From IMG/VR virus record IMGVR_UViG_3300048015_000339, positions 1 to 47,043 of that record: DNA of 47,043 bases; one strand, written 5' to 3'. This DNA is from a virus. Under the pieces are notes generated by a model that saw only the letters and a program-made list of their open reading frames with translations, had not been told where the DNA came from and made no database searches. The translations under genes were made by a program, and so were the position numbers. Positions 1 to 7,025 of this stretch are shown piece after piece. Each line of letters begins with the position of its first letter. Position 1 is the stretch's first letter.

Positions 1-234
1 CTACAGCTTGATGATGGTGGCTAGCACCGCGACGCCGATAGCGACGATGCCGCCAAGCCGTACGGTGAGCCGGAGCGTCTGATGCTCCAGCGCCGATGCC
101 AGGTCGGATTTCGTGACCAGCTCCACCATGACGAACTCCCGTGCCGCGTCGGCGTGGGCCTCGGCCTGTTCGGTCGGGATGCCCGCGTCCCGTAGTCGGC
201 GAGCATACCCTAAAGTGTCGAACGCGTATGCCAT
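1..234 (-). CDS. DUF1640-like small membrane-anchored protein
   Basis: This 77-residue protein begins MAYAFDTLGYARRLRDAG. It has a charged, probably coiled-coil body (residues 5-55) with the motif GIPTEQAEAHADA, followed by a hydrophobic C-terminal segment (about 57-76) that should anchor it in the membrane. The layout matches short DUF1640/CCDC90-type proteins common in phages and mobile elements; their function is unknown. The start follows the stop of the upstream gene by one base, so it is translated from the same message. The stop codon lies exactly at the window edge, so the gene is complete. Confidence 0.7.
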   Translation of the reverse strand: MAYAFDTLGYARRLRDAGIPTEQAEAHADAAREFVMVELVTKSDLASALEHQTLRLTVRLGGIVAIGVAVLATIIKL

Positions 235-235
235 C

Positions 236-649
236 TCACGCGGCCTTGCGAAGCGCTGCTGAGCGGGCCTGCTGTAGCTTCATGATGGGCTCGTCCATCT
301 CGCCCTTTTGGACGGCCTGGGCCGCCGCGTCGTAGAACGCGGGAAGCTCGGCGAGCGGCCCGACCTGCACCGCGGTGTTCGTCCCCTCCAGCGGGATGGA
401 AAGTTGGCCGTAGCGCAGGGTGGTCCAGTAGGTGCCGTCGATCTCCCGGTAGAACCAGGTGCTCGCCTCTCGGCCGCCGTCCGTCTTCGGGAGTGGTTGG
501 TTTTCGAGGACCCGCTGAACGTAGCCCTTCTGGATCTTCAAGCCTTCGATGACCTTGGCTTTGGCCGCAGTCAGCGGGTCGCCTTTCTTGCTGCCGGCAT
601 ACTTCGGCGGGGTGCCGACTTTCTTGCCGCGCGTGAACGATAGTGCCAT
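236..649 (-). CDS. hypothetical phage protein, 137 aa
   Basis: The protein begins MALSFTRGKKVGTPPKYAG. I recognise no domain. It is soluble, with a basic N-terminus (residues 5-30), a Trp/Tyr-rich middle (WFYREIDGTYWTTLRYGQ) and an Ala/Gln-rich C-terminal helix. I chose the start at 649 rather than an in-frame ATG 99 bases upstream because a perfect AGGAGG lies six bases before it, and because a TGG-TACGAT extended -10 box lies about 33 bases upstream, inside the longer reading frame. It forms a two-gene unit with the DUF1640-like gene. Confidence 0.7.
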   Translation of the reverse strand: MALSFTRGKKVGTPPKYAGSKKGDPLTAAKAKVIEGLKIQKGYVQRVLENQPLPKTDGGREASTWFYREIDGTYWTTLRYGQLSIPLEGTNTAVQVGPLAELPAFYDAAAQAVQKGEMDEPIMKLQQARSAALRKAA

Positions 650-682
650 GTGGAACCTCCTATGTGATGTGCTCCACTGGCT

Positions 683-691
683 ATCGTACCA
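683..691 (-). promoter_or_regulatory. extended -10 promoter TGG-TACGAT (33-base leader class)
   Basis: On the minus strand the sequence reads TGGTACGAT. It lies 33 bases before the ATG at 649, with an AGGAGG ribosome site between. The same TGGTACGAT occurs at nearly the same distance before the genes starting at 36473 and 40380. No good -35 box is visible; the TG dinucleotide probably compensates. Confidence 0.5.
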
Positions 692-728
692 TTGCGGATC
701 GTTTCGGTGTAGGACGAATGGCGAGGAA

Positions 729-1415
729 CTATGAGGATATCGTTGCAAGATCCTTCATCATCCTCTGAGTTCCATAGCCATATGTCGGTGTCTTTGCATG
801 GCAGACCGCGCACAGTGTGCGGCCGTTATCAACATCCCATAGGTTGTCACACCGATCGGCGGCCAATGAGGTTGATATACGATGTTCATACAGGAGCAAC
901 GCTAGCGGTCGGATGTGGTCAGCATGAAGGCGCTCGTAATGCTTTTCTGATTTATTCCAGCCGCCCTTCTTACCACACTGAGTACATCGCCATCCGTCTC
1001 GACGATAGATCGCGAGCCGCCACGCTCGGAACCTTGCAGAACCGCGTACGAGATTCTGTAGGGCAGTTGTTCCTCCTCGCCAGTTACTCGTGTGCGGCCC
1101 TCTATAGGCACGCAGCTTTGCTTTTGTTGCTTCGGAATGAGGTTGCATATGTCGGGCCTTTCCGAACGCAGCTTTTCGCATCTTCTCGATTGTTTCAGGC
1201 GAGCGAGGCACACCGATCTTAGACAAGCTGATGCGTCGGCAATGGTCGGCGCTTTTGACGCGCCCCTTCCAATTAAAGAAGCGATTTGGGTGATGATTGA
1301 TTTTCTTTAGTAAGCCAGCAACACATGCGCGGCCACAGACGCGGCGTTTCAGCTCATATTTGTATCTAATAGAAAAGCGGTTGTTGCACACCTCGCAGAT
1401 CTTTTGTTTTGACAT
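729..1415 (-). CDS. HNH homing-type endonuclease
   Basis: The product has 228 residues. An N-terminal zinc ribbon (CEVCNNRFSIRYKYELKRRVC, about residues 8-28) is followed by a basic linker with a NUMOD3-like Ser/Thr-Lys stretch (about 55-105). A C-terminal HNH nuclease follows: CTQCGKK (about 144-150), LHADHIRPLA with the catalytic His pair (about 163-172), and CAVCHA (about 201-206). Such enzymes nick or cut DNA and usually act as homing endonucleases in phages; some serve in packaging. The ribosome site AAGGAG sits unusually close to the ATG. The start is six bases after the previous gene's stop. Confidence 0.85.
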   Translation of the reverse strand: MSKQKICEVCNNRFSIRYKYELKRRVCGRACVAGLLKKINHHPNRFFNWKGRVKSADHCRRISLSKIGVPRSPETIEKMRKAAFGKARHMQPHSEATKAKLRAYRGPHTSNWRGGTTALQNLVRGSARFRAWRLAIYRRDGWRCTQCGKKGGWNKSEKHYERLHADHIRPLALLLYEHRISTSLAADRCDNLWDVDNGRTLCAVCHAKTPTYGYGTQRMMKDLATISS

Positions 1416-1420
1416 ACTCC

Positions 1421-1717
1421 TTACAAATTATCGAACCAGTCTTCCGAGGTTATCCGGCTCGGATTAAGTCTGTGAAAACAGAATCCCCACTGGTCGGTCA
1501 CCTTACTCGTCTCGATGTTGTAGCCCTTGGCTCTCAACTCGCTGATGCGGCCATTGCATTCTGATACCAGCATCACCTGCTTGAAGTAGCGGGTGCTGAT
1601 GCCGTCGCCGCAGGGATGCCGACGGATGTATTCCTCGGGTATCTTGTGATGGCCTGACTGGACAGCTTCCAGCACCTTCAAGATGCGTTCCTGCTGCGTG
1701 GGCTTCTTAGTGGTCAT
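1421..1717 (-). CDS. small winged-helix-like protein, probable DNA-binding
   Basis: The product has 98 residues. The N-terminal stretch TTKKPTQQERILKVLEAVQ, followed by a second helix and the turn ISTRYFKQVMLVSECNGRISELRAKGYNIE, resembles the helix-turn-helix/winged-helix domain found in small phage proteins, with a recognition helix near residues 55-68. The ending is acidic and aromatic (SEDWFDNL). It could be a regulator of the early genes, but I see no family-specific signature. It is tightly packed between its neighbours, with GAGG just upstream of the ATG and overlapping the end of the preceding gene. Confidence 0.6.
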   Translation of the reverse strand: MTTKKPTQQERILKVLEAVQSGHHKIPEEYIRRHPCGDGISTRYFKQVMLVSECNGRISELRAKGYNIETSKVTDQWGFCFHRLNPSRITSEDWFDNL

Positions 1718-1720
1718 ACC

Positions 1721-2179
1721 TCATTTGCCATCTCCAAGAAGGAAAGACGGATCGCTGGCGACGTGTTCGGATAGTGTGCGGTTGTCCTTCATGATCGCGT
1801 AGGGAAGGAATACTTGCGGCACCGTTGCCATGTTCACTTCCACAAGCGCGAGCTGCGCTTCTATCCAGTCCTTGATGATACGCCACGCGGTGCGCGTAGC
1901 CTGGGCACCGCTCTCATCGAATCGGTCTGGTAACCGGCCTCTCACTTTAGTTCTGTGGGCGTTGTGATGTTTGAAAATCTCTTGCACCGCGCGCCAGTTG
2001 CACGGCAGACGAAACCCCATCGGTTTACCACCGACGTTCATGCGGAAGCTCACTGATGAAACGTTAGGACCATCGTACTCCGTCATCATCGCGGTTACAC
2101 CGTGACGAGATAGCATCTTCTGTATCTCGCTGATGGTCTGCTCCGGTTCGATTTTCGTCGTGTAGTTAAGGAGTGCCAT
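1721..2179 (-). CDS. conserved hypothetical phage protein, 152 aa
   Basis: The protein begins MALLNYTTKIEPEQTISEIQ. The N-terminal half looks like an alpha/beta fold (QKMLSRHGVTAMMTEYDG, then the strand SVSFRMNVGGKPMGFRLP). The middle is basic, and a helix (RTAWRIIKDWIEAQLALVEV) is followed by a hydrophobic patch. I do not recognise a family, but the composition and strand/helix alternation look like a real soluble protein. The ATG lies two bases after the stop of the 42-residue gene upstream and has no clear ribosome site, so it is probably translated by coupling. Confidence 0.65.
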   Translation of the reverse strand: MALLNYTTKIEPEQTISEIQKMLSRHGVTAMMTEYDGPNVSSVSFRMNVGGKPMGFRLPCNWRAVQEIFKHHNAHRTKVRGRLPDRFDESGAQATRTAWRIIKDWIEAQLALVEVNMATVPQVFLPYAIMKDNRTLSEHVASDPSFLLGDGK

Positions 2180-2181
2180 GG

Positions 2182-2310
2182 CTAGGTGTTTCGACGGCGC
2201 TTAGCTTTTAATCTGCGCCAACCAAGCTTCGCTGCCTTTGACCGCACTTCAAACGTCAGCTTCGCATTGGTGACTTTCGCACCTCGCCGCCCAGCTTCTC
2301 GTGTATCCAT
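2182..2310 (-). CDS. 42-residue basic protein at head of early operon
   Basis: This small gene reads MDTREAGRRGAKVTNAKLTF and ends in a strongly basic tail (KLGWRRLKAKRRRNT). The opening REAGRRGAKVTNAKLT resembles the start of small phage proteins with a glycine/lysine repeat, possibly nucleic-acid binding. Three things support it as a gene: it ends two bases before the next ATG, it is the first gene of the minus-strand operon, and a TGT-TATCCT -10 box lies six bases before its ATG, giving a leaderless message. Confidence 0.6.
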   Translation of the reverse strand: MDTREAGRRGAKVTNAKLTFEVRSKAAKLGWRRLKAKRRRNT

Positions 2311-2316
2311 ACTCTG

Positions 2317-2325
2317 AGGATAACA
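2317..2325 (-). promoter_or_regulatory. leaderless extended -10 promoter TGT-TATCCT
   Basis: The minus strand reads TGTTATCCT, then six bases, then the ATG at 2310. Transcription should start at or next to the A of the ATG. It drives the operon 2310 to 1. Confidence 0.5.
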
Positions 2326-2351
2326 CGGGTTTTGCAATCAATGCGCGGCGC

Positions 2352-2360
2352 TGTGGATAA
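2352..2360 (+). promoter_or_regulatory. DnaA-box-like site TGTGGATAA
   Basis: This is a perfect match to the complement of the consensus DnaA box TTATCCACA. It lies in the divergent control region between the minus operon and the SSB operon. A second perfect copy with the same flanks (GC before, TCG after) is at 22823-22831. Confidence 0.35.
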
Positions 2361-2383
2361 TCGATAGCGCGCCGCCGTGCATA

Positions 2384-2392
2384 TGATATACT
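2384..2392 (+). promoter_or_regulatory. extended -10 promoter TGA-TATACT
   Basis: TGATATACT on the plus strand is the best -10 match in the 2311-2529 control region. It would start a roughly 130-base leader before the ATG at 2530; the leader contains short reading frames such as ATG GTT CGT TGT TGG GGG TAA at 2410. It is the probable promoter of the SSB operon. Confidence 0.4.
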
Positions 2393-2480
2393 GGGTAAGG
2401 TCGAGCAGATGGTTCGTTGTTGGGGGTAAGGCTCGGTAGGTATGGAGTAACACCAGACCGTGAGTGCCTAAAACTACCGA

Positions 2481-2492
2481 ATATCCCCACCA
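2481..2492 (-). repeat. 12-base repeated motif TGGTGGGGATAT, copy 1
   Basis: The minus strand reads CTGGTGGGGATAT. Three further copies occur on the plus strand at 27153, 27972 and 33703. Four exact 12-base copies in 47 kb are far above chance. This copy is in the leader of the SSB operon, in antisense orientation. Confidence 0.6.
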
Positions 2493-2529
2493 GCGAATCG
2501 TCACATTATTCACCAACCGTAATCAGCGT

Positions 2530-2769
2530 ATGAAGAAAATAGAACGATTCGAGGTAGGAGATGAGTGCTTTGACACGCTCCATAAGATCGAGGCCAAAGT
2601 GCTGTATGTCCATCCGAAAAGCGGAAAGCTCCTGATCGAGCACGTCGGGGATGGCAGCGGGTATCTCGCGGTCAAAGACCCGGACGAAGTTACCTCGGCG
2701 CATATCGAAGAAATGACCGTCGCGGAGGTAAGTGCGGCACTTGGTAAGCGTGTCAAGATCGTTGAATAG
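2530..2769 (+). CDS. hypothetical protein, first gene of SSB operon, 79 aa
   Basis: The protein begins MKKIERFEVGDECFDTLHK. The pattern of short beta strands (FEVGDECFDTLHKIEAKVLYV, then GKLLIEHVGDGSGYLAV) suggests a small beta-barrel, SH3- or DUF-type, but I recognise no family. A GTG at 2464 could extend it by 22 residues, but those residues are low-quality and run through the repeated 12-base motif, so the ATG at 2530 is preferred. No ribosome site is obvious. The stop is three bases before the next ATG. Confidence 0.6.
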   Translation: MKKIERFEVGDECFDTLHKIEAKVLYVHPKSGKLLIEHVGDGSGYLAVKDPDEVTSAHIEEMTVAEVSAALGKRVKIVE

Positions 2770-2772
2770 CCC

Positions 2773-2946
2773 ATGCCTCCCTTCACCATCAATCATAGTC
2801 GCGCATACCTCGCGCACCGGAACTATGAGAGGAACTACCGATGGCTGGCGTGGGGTTCCGTGCTCCTAGTCGCCACCGTTACAGTATGGGCGCTGTTCGT
2901 CATTCAGGTCGCGTTAGACAGCGGGGCGTTCGGGCCGTTGCAGTAG
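2773..2946 (+). CDS. 57-residue single-pass membrane protein
   Basis: This small gene begins MPPFTINHSRAYLAHRNYE. It has a charged N-terminal region with an Arg/Tyr-rich stretch and one strong transmembrane helix (WGSVLLVATVTVWALFVIQV, about residues 28-47), followed by a short outside tail ending GPLQ. The start is three bases after the stop of the preceding gene, and the next gene follows 30 bases later, so it is embedded in the SSB operon. The function is unknown; a small membrane protein among early genes could take part in superinfection exclusion, but that is only inference. Confidence 0.65.
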   Translation: MPPFTINHSRAYLAHRNYERNYRWLAWGSVLLVATVTVWALFVIQVALDSGAFGPLQ

Positions 2947-2976
2947 CATTACACAAAGCAGTAACCACACAACCCC

Positions 2977-3597
2977 ATGAACACAAAAAGCGGTTCGTTT
3001 TTGCCTGACGGATACGAGGTGCCCCAGGCACCAAGCGATTATACAAAGCTCAAGAAGGGGCCGAACAAGCTCCGCATCCTTTCAACGCCCATCCTCGGCT
3101 ACGAGTATTGGACGGAGGAGCCGCGCAAGCCGGTGCGCTCGCGCACGCTGTGGAACGTCATCCCCGTCGATGCCGACATTTCCAAAGGATGGCAGCCCAA
3201 GCACTTTTGGGCGATGATCGTGTGGAACTACGATACGCAGTCCATACAGATCTGGCAGCCTACTCAGAAGACCATTCTGACCGAGATACAGGGCTATGCC
3301 GAGAATGAAGACTGGGGCGACCCTCGTAAATACGACATCACGATCAAGCGCAGTGGCGAAGGCTTGAAGACGGAATACACCGTGCAACCGTCGCCGCACT
3401 CTGTCATCTCGCCTACCATCAAGGCGGCCTACACCGAGAAGAAGATCAACCTTGAAGCTCTCTTTGACGGTGCCAACCCGTTCGATGCTACCGAGCGCAG
3501 CGCCAGCCTCGATACCGAGACGTTCAAGCCCGAAGTAGCAGCGCATGAGGGCGAATTTCCCGAAGAGGAAATCAACCCTGACGATGTTCCTTTCTGA
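2977..3597 (+). CDS. phage single-stranded DNA-binding protein
   Basis: The product has 206 residues. An OB-fold-like body carries aromatic and basic residues (LKKGPNKLRILSTPILGYEYW at about 25-45 and HFWAMIVWNYDTQSIQIWQ at about 76-94). The acidic C-terminal tail ends EEEINPDDVPF, a close analogue of the SSB tip DDDIPF that docks replication proteins. The arrangement matches phage SSBs rather than bacterial Ssb. It probably coats single strands during phage replication or recombination. It is the third gene of the early plus-strand operon. No ribosome site is obvious before the ATG. Confidence 0.8.
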   Translation: MNTKSGSFLPDGYEVPQAPSDYTKLKKGPNKLRILSTPILGYEYWTEEPRKPVRSRTLWNVIPVDADISKGWQPKHFWAMIVWNYDTQSIQIWQPTQKTILTEIQGYAENEDWGDPRKYDITIKRSGEGLKTEYTVQPSPHSVISPTIKAAYTEKKINLEALFDGANPFDATERSASLDTETFKPEVAAHEGEFPEEEINPDDVPF

Positions 3598-3601
3598 GTC
3601 G

Positions 3602-3610
3602 TGCTAGAAT
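3602..3610 (+). promoter_or_regulatory. leaderless extended -10 promoter TGC-TAGAAT
   Basis: TGCTAGAAT is followed by six bases (GGGAGT) and the ATG at 3617. GGGAG is too close to act as a normal ribosome site, so a leaderless secondary promoter inside the operon is likely. Confidence 0.4.
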
Positions 3611-3616
3611 GGGAGT

Positions 3617-4042
3617 ATGAAGCGGTGCTTCAAATGCAAGAAGGCAAAGCCTCTCGACCAGTTCTACGTTCACAGTGAAACGTTGGATGGACACCTCGGT
3701 AAGTGCAAGGCCTGCACAAAGAAGGACGTAAGGCGGCGATACTATGACCCTAGGTTTCGGCCCAATATCATCGCCTATGAAAAGGCTCGCTTCCGGCAAC
3801 CCGATAGGAAGGCGAAGGCCCTTGAATACGCCAAGCAGGCAAGGAAACGGCACCCCGGTAAGGCGAGAGCAAGAACTAAGGTAGCCCGTGCGGTTCGCGC
3901 CGGTAAGATCAAGCGTTTGCCTTGTCAGACATGCGGCTCGCTAAAGGTGGAAGCACACCACACAGATTATCGAAAACCATTATCCGTCGTTTGGCTCTGT
4001 CGTAAGCATCACATGGAAGCCGAAAACAAGTCACCCTTCTAA
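3617..4042 (+). CDS. zinc-binding HNH-like protein
   Basis: The product has 141 residues. It has an N-terminal zinc knuckle (CFKCKKAK ... CKACTKKDVRRR, residues 4-40) and a long basic helix. The C-terminal module has CQTCGS, then EAHHTDYRKPLSVVWLC and KHH, a treble-clef layout like HNH/endonuclease VII relatives. This architecture is common in phages and usually annotated as an HNH-like protein. Whether it cuts DNA is uncertain. It lies next to the SSB gene and ends three bases before the next ATG. Confidence 0.75.
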   Translation: MKRCFKCKKAKPLDQFYVHSETLDGHLGKCKACTKKDVRRRYYDPRFRPNIIAYEKARFRQPDRKAKALEYAKQARKRHPGKARARTKVARAVRAGKIKRLPCQTCGSLKVEAHHTDYRKPLSVVWLCRKHHMEAENKSPF

Positions 4043-4044
4043 TC

Positions 4045-4323
4045 ATGGAACACGGCACCACACGCATCGGCGACATCCTGCTTCAACCGCGCAAGCCGGT
4101 TAAGCCGGTGTCGTCCGAACGTGCCGAACTGGTGGGGAAGTTCGCCGATAGGCTCAACCGTGACAGGGATGGCGTGAAGTTCAAGAAGCTGTCCTACGCC
4201 GCGGTGTCGGTGAAGCTGGCGCATATCAGGACCATCTTTGACCTGTATGCGTTCTACCGTCAGTGCGAGGAAGCACGTTCCTTCTCCGCCTACTTCTGGT
4301 GGGCGCTCAAACCGAAAGAGTAG
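4045..4323 (+). CDS. hypothetical protein, last gene of SSB operon, 92 aa
   Basis: The protein begins MEHGTTRIGDILLQPRKPV. It is a small, basic, helical protein; the central segment (ADRLNRDRDGVKFKKLSYAA) and the aromatic C-terminus (FYRQCEEARSFSAYFWWAL) suggest a compact domain. I do not recognise it. It starts three bases after the previous stop, and a strong terminator follows 27 bases after its own stop, so it closes the operon. Phage proteins of similar size and ending occur beside replication genes. Confidence 0.65.
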   Translation: MEHGTTRIGDILLQPRKPVKPVSSERAELVGKFADRLNRDRDGVKFKKLSYAAVSVKLAHIRTIFDLYAFYRQCEEARSFSAYFWWALKPKE

Positions 4324-4350
4324 GACCCGCGGCCGTCGCTTGGTATCCGA

Positions 4351-4373
4351 AAGGCCCCCCTGCGGGGCCTTTT
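4351..4373 (+). terminator. bidirectional intrinsic terminator
   Basis: AAGGCCCC-CCTGC-GGGGCCTTTT forms a GC-rich stem with a T run on the plus strand (end of the SSB operon). On the minus strand the same stem is followed by TTTCGG, serving the convergent gene at 4377. Confidence 0.85.
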
Positions 4374-4376
4374 CCG

Positions 4377-4610
4377 TTAGCGAAAGTTGCTATGAAAGGC
4401 AACGCAGATCGTCACATACGGGTCGGGCCTCGCATTTGCTAGTGGCGGAAGTTTAACGGGATGATGCTCTACATAGAGCACTGATAAAATATCAAGGCCC
4501 CCACCACCGTTGCCGATAACAAGGCGGTCGCCTGGATTGGGAAGCGTCACGAAGCGAAAAGTTCCATAGCCTGAACCTTCTGTTTCACCATGCACGATCG
4601 CCTCAATCAT
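4377..4610 (-). CDS. hypothetical small beta-rich protein, 77 aa
   Basis: The protein begins MIEAIVHGETEGSGYGTFRFV. Strand-rich segments and the phrases LPNPGDRLVIGNGGGGLDIL and YVEHHPVKLPPL...DPYVTICV resemble small conserved phage and bacterial proteins with an N-terminal FRF...LP.PGD pattern; their function is unknown. An in-frame ATG at 4631 gives a start seven residues longer; the later start fits the family pattern better. It is the second gene of the minus unit beginning at 4880 and ends at the shared terminator. Confidence 0.6.
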   Translation of the reverse strand: MIEAIVHGETEGSGYGTFRFVTLPNPGDRLVIGNGGGGLDILSVLYVEHHPVKLPPLANARPDPYVTICVAFHSNFR

Positions 4611-4658
4611 TGTTGCTGTCCCATTTTGCATTGGTGTAGCCGCACTGCGGCCCGCGTG

Positions 4659-4880
4659 TCATTTTGTCAGATACGGCTTCCTATAGCTCTCTGGATGCCC
4701 GGCGCCTTGCGACGGCGGCTTCTTCACCAGGACGAAGCCAGACAGCTTGAGATGCTCCACCAGCCGCTCGGCTACGATGGCGGCCATGAAGCGGTCTGCA
4801 TCGTGTGTTCGCTTCCCGGCCTTGAACGTGAGTGCGTAGGCCAGGGTATCGGCGGCTTCCTCGGGGCTTGCTTCTCTCAT
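4659..4880 (-). CDS. hypothetical protein, 73 aa
   Basis: The protein begins MREASPEEAADTLAYALTF. The middle (DADRFMAAIVAERLVEHLKLSGFVLVKKPP) is a helix followed by a short strand and matches a small protein type common in phages, with the pattern AD.FMA.IVAERLV.HL..SGF; function unknown. A TACAGT -10 box lies five bases upstream of the ATG, so the message is probably leaderless. Confidence 0.65.
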   Translation of the reverse strand: MREASPEEAADTLAYALTFKAGKRTHDADRFMAAIVAERLVEHLKLSGFVLVKKPPSQGAGHPESYRKPYLTK

Positions 4881-4885
4881 AGTCT

Positions 4886-4891
4886 ACTGTA
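4886..4891 (-). promoter_or_regulatory. leaderless -10 box TACAGT
   Basis: The minus strand reads TACAGT, then five bases, then the ATG at 4880. There is no room for a ribosome site. Confidence 0.4.
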
Positions 4892-5019
4892 GCGTGGGAA
4901 CGTAACATGAACAAGCATGAAAAGTGCTTTCAGCATCCGGGCAAGATTTTTCAGCGGCGCGGTAGCACAAAATGGGAACGGACTCGCCTTAACGCACTGC
5001 GGTGTGGTATTGCAGGTGA

Positions 5020-5871
5020 ATGGCCGGTCAAGCGAAGCAGAAGCAGTATAGTCGGGAGCAGTTCTTGCTGCGCCATCCCCGCTGTGCGTACTGCAATAGT
5101 GCCGCCACGACCACCGATCACTGTCCGCCACGCTCATTCTTTGTGGGGCGCGCGTGGCCAGAGACATATGAGTTCCCAGCTTGCGAACAATGCAATGCCG
5201 ATGGACGCTACGACGAGCAAGTGCTCGCCGTGCTCGTGCGAATCGGTCCCGCCGAAATGGCGCCCGCCGCGCTGGAGGAATGGAAGCGGTTTTGGAAGGG
5301 CGTGCTCAACAATTCCCGAGACGTAGCAGTTGAGATGATGTCCATGAGTGCCAACGATCGACGGCGCTCGTTGCGCGAATCCTTTGGTCCGATCGGGGAT
5401 CAAATGCGGCTCGCGGGATGGGGTTCTATGCGGTTGGGACTGCTCACACAGGATGCTATCGGGCGTTTCATGGTGAAGCTCGGTAGAGCGCTCTATTATC
5501 GTCATAACAATGTGCCATTTCAGGGTGTGATCTATGCTAACCACTTCAACACGCTCAGTAAGGCACACACACCTGCGTTGATAGAGTCACTTCTGCGCAT
5601 CGCTCCAATGCAACCGGAGCTGAAGCGAGCTAACCAGGACCTATCGGACCAGTTCATCTACAGATTTAATCACAATGCAGAACATGGCGCGATGTATGCC
5701 GTTGTGCAATTTAGTGAGCAGATGATCTTCCAGATCCTCGCGATGCGGTGGGAGATGAGTGATCAAATTGACCAATGGATTAAAGAGAAGGGCATTGAAT
5801 CACCTTTCCAACGGCGTGTAGAATGTCGTCTGTCTCAGACGGATATCCACATCCCCATCCCTTCCGGGTGA
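5020..5871 (+). CDS. HNH-domain cargo protein, 283 aa
   Basis: The N-terminus (residues 20-65) carries CAYCNSAATTTDHCPPRSFF followed by YEFPACEQCN. This Cys-x2-Cys, Asp-His, Cys-x2-Cys arrangement matches HNH/treble-clef nucleases. The remaining 215 residues are helical and unrecognised; they are rich in Met and Arg (GPIGDQMRLAGWGSMRLG; MIFQILAMRWEMSDQID). It is a stand-alone plus-strand gene with AGGTGA before its ATG, in a less GC-rich context than the operons around it. It looks like accessory cargo, perhaps a defence or host-takeover nuclease. Confidence 0.7.
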   Translation: MAGQAKQKQYSREQFLLRHPRCAYCNSAATTTDHCPPRSFFVGRAWPETYEFPACEQCNADGRYDEQVLAVLVRIGPAEMAPAALEEWKRFWKGVLNNSRDVAVEMMSMSANDRRRSLRESFGPIGDQMRLAGWGSMRLGLLTQDAIGRFMVKLGRALYYRHNNVPFQGVIYANHFNTLSKAHTPALIESLLRIAPMQPELKRANQDLSDQFIYRFNHNAEHGAMYAVVQFSEQMIFQILAMRWEMSDQIDQWIKEKGIESPFQRRVECRLSQTDIHIPIPSG

Positions 5872-6324
5872 GGAATAGGTATATGCTGATTGATGATGTT
5901 ACGTAGTCAGGCACATATCGTGTCGTGCACAGAGAGCGCAACGTGTGTTATGCTTTCAATGCGCGATAAGCGCCCGCTACAAAACATCCGAATACGAGCC
6001 GCTTCCTGCAAAGGGAGTGGCTCTAATTCGTTGTGTTTACATACACCTTGTGCAACCGCGTGATCGGGCCGCCGCGCGTAAAATCATCGTCCGCTAAACT
6101 CAAAGCTCTCGCTCAGACGCATACGGGAAAGACAGGAAAAACAGTTGACCACTCTGTCCTGTCCAATGGTATGCGCCGGAGAGAGAGAACCTGGATATAT
6201 CGCTCTTCACTGAGAGAGGTCTGATAGGACAGGCGCACAGGTAAACGAATTAGCTTTAAGCCTTGTTTCGGGTAAGACCTGATGCAAAAGTGGGGCTAGT
6301 GGTCGAATTGTGAAGGAGAGTAAG
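5872..6324. other. gene-free stretch with strong hairpin
   Basis: I see no convincing gene here. A nearly perfect hairpin spans 5989-6030: CGAAT, GAGCC and CT arms on the left, AG, GGCTC and ATTCG arms on the right, loop near TGCAAA. It is followed by a weak T-rich stretch, so it may end the 5020 gene. A second inverted repeat pairs CTGTCCT near 6153 with AGGACAG near 6225. The rest is probably control sequence for the gene at 6325. Confidence 0.5.
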
Positions 6325-6579
6325 ATGCCCGTCCACGCAATGGGTTCGCTACTGAGCCTTGTTAGCGCAGCCTCAGCCTTTGCGGCGGCAGTCTATTGGT
6401 ATCTATCTGCTCGTCATAAGCTTCCCCCCTTGGTGCCATATTGGGATGGAACACCAGAGGATGATCCATTCTCAGTGGCAATCCAAAAAGGGGTGCGACT
6501 GAATCGGTGGGCAGCATCGTTCGCTGGATTGTCGGCGCTCTGTGCTGGGATATCGACGCTGCTCACTTTCCTTCCATAA
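6325..6579 (+). CDS. two-pass small membrane protein, cargo
   Basis: The product has 84 residues and begins MPVHAMGSLLSLVSAASAF. Two transmembrane helices (about residues 5-25 and 60-83, ending GLSALCAGISTLLTFLP) flank a loop with WDGTPEDDPFSVAIQKG. The start at 6325 is chosen because AAGGAG lies six bases before it; a GTG at 6310 would place that ribosome site inside the gene. It is isolated on the plus strand opposite the late operon and is probably lysogenic cargo; function unknown. Confidence 0.65.
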   Translation: MPVHAMGSLLSLVSAASAFAAAVYWYLSARHKLPPLVPYWDGTPEDDPFSVAIQKGVRLNRWAASFAGLSALCAGISTLLTFLP

Positions 6580-6812
6580 CGAAAGGATGCCATCTACCAC
6601 TCGGCAGGAAACGAGATACAGGGGCATCGTCCCTTTACGCCGGGTGTCTCCACAAATCCCGTGTGTCGGCACGGGAACGGCGCGCGCTCGGGCCGGACGT
6701 GAGCAGTGTGGCCGGGGCGCGATATTTCGCTTCCTAGCGAGCAGGAGCCAGTGGATGGGACAATGTGCCATCCCTGACCCAAACTCTTTGCTACGGGGCT
6801 TGTGGGCCAGAA
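6580..6812. other. intergenic region beyond holin
   Basis: These 233 bases separate the plus-strand cargo gene from the end of the late operon. I see no supported gene. A hairpin GGATGG-GACAATGTG-CCATCC lies at about 6752-6775 and could help end late transcription, but it lacks a T run on either strand. Confidence 0.4.
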
Positions 6813-7007
6813 TTACGAGGTGCTGGAGGCTGCGGCCACCGCGCTCTTGTGCGCGAGGTGCGACCAGATGAAGCACGCGGCGGTGACGATGGCCCCCATG
6901 ACGGTGACGAAGCCCTGCACGTCCTGGGCCGTGAAGCCAGTGGCTCCGGCGAGCGTCAGGACGGAAAACAGGAAGCCGGTAAGGTTTGCTGCAAGCGTTT
7001 GATTCAT
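6813..7007 (-). CDS. probable holin, 64 aa
   Basis: The protein begins MNQTLAANLTGFLFSVLTL. It has two hydrophobic helices (about residues 8-27 and 34-52) separated by a short turn (TGFTAQDVQGF) and a small C-terminal tail with His and Lys. Size, two helices and position directly after the lysin gene at the end of the late operon fit a class II holin, which forms membrane lesions to release the lysin. Sequence alone cannot exclude another small membrane protein. It is 18 bases downstream of the lysin stop. Confidence 0.6.
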   Translation of the reverse strand: MNQTLAANLTGFLFSVLTLAGATGFTAQDVQGFVTVMGAIVTAACFIWSHLAHKSAVAAASSTS

Positions 7008-7025
7008 ACTGTTGATGAGGTGAAC

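Noticed and set aside
1421-1717. Identification of the winged-helix protein as the CI-type repressor
   Set aside because: It has no dimerization or peptidase domain and sits inside an early operon; no clear lysogeny repressor was recognised anywhere in the window.
2464-2529. GTG extension of the first SSB-operon gene
   Set aside because: The extra residues run through the repeated 12-base motif and do not look folded; the ATG at 2530 is kept.
6033-6224. 63-codon plus-strand frame from GTG
   Set aside because: Its basic, low-information sequence has no ribosome site and overlaps a hairpin region.
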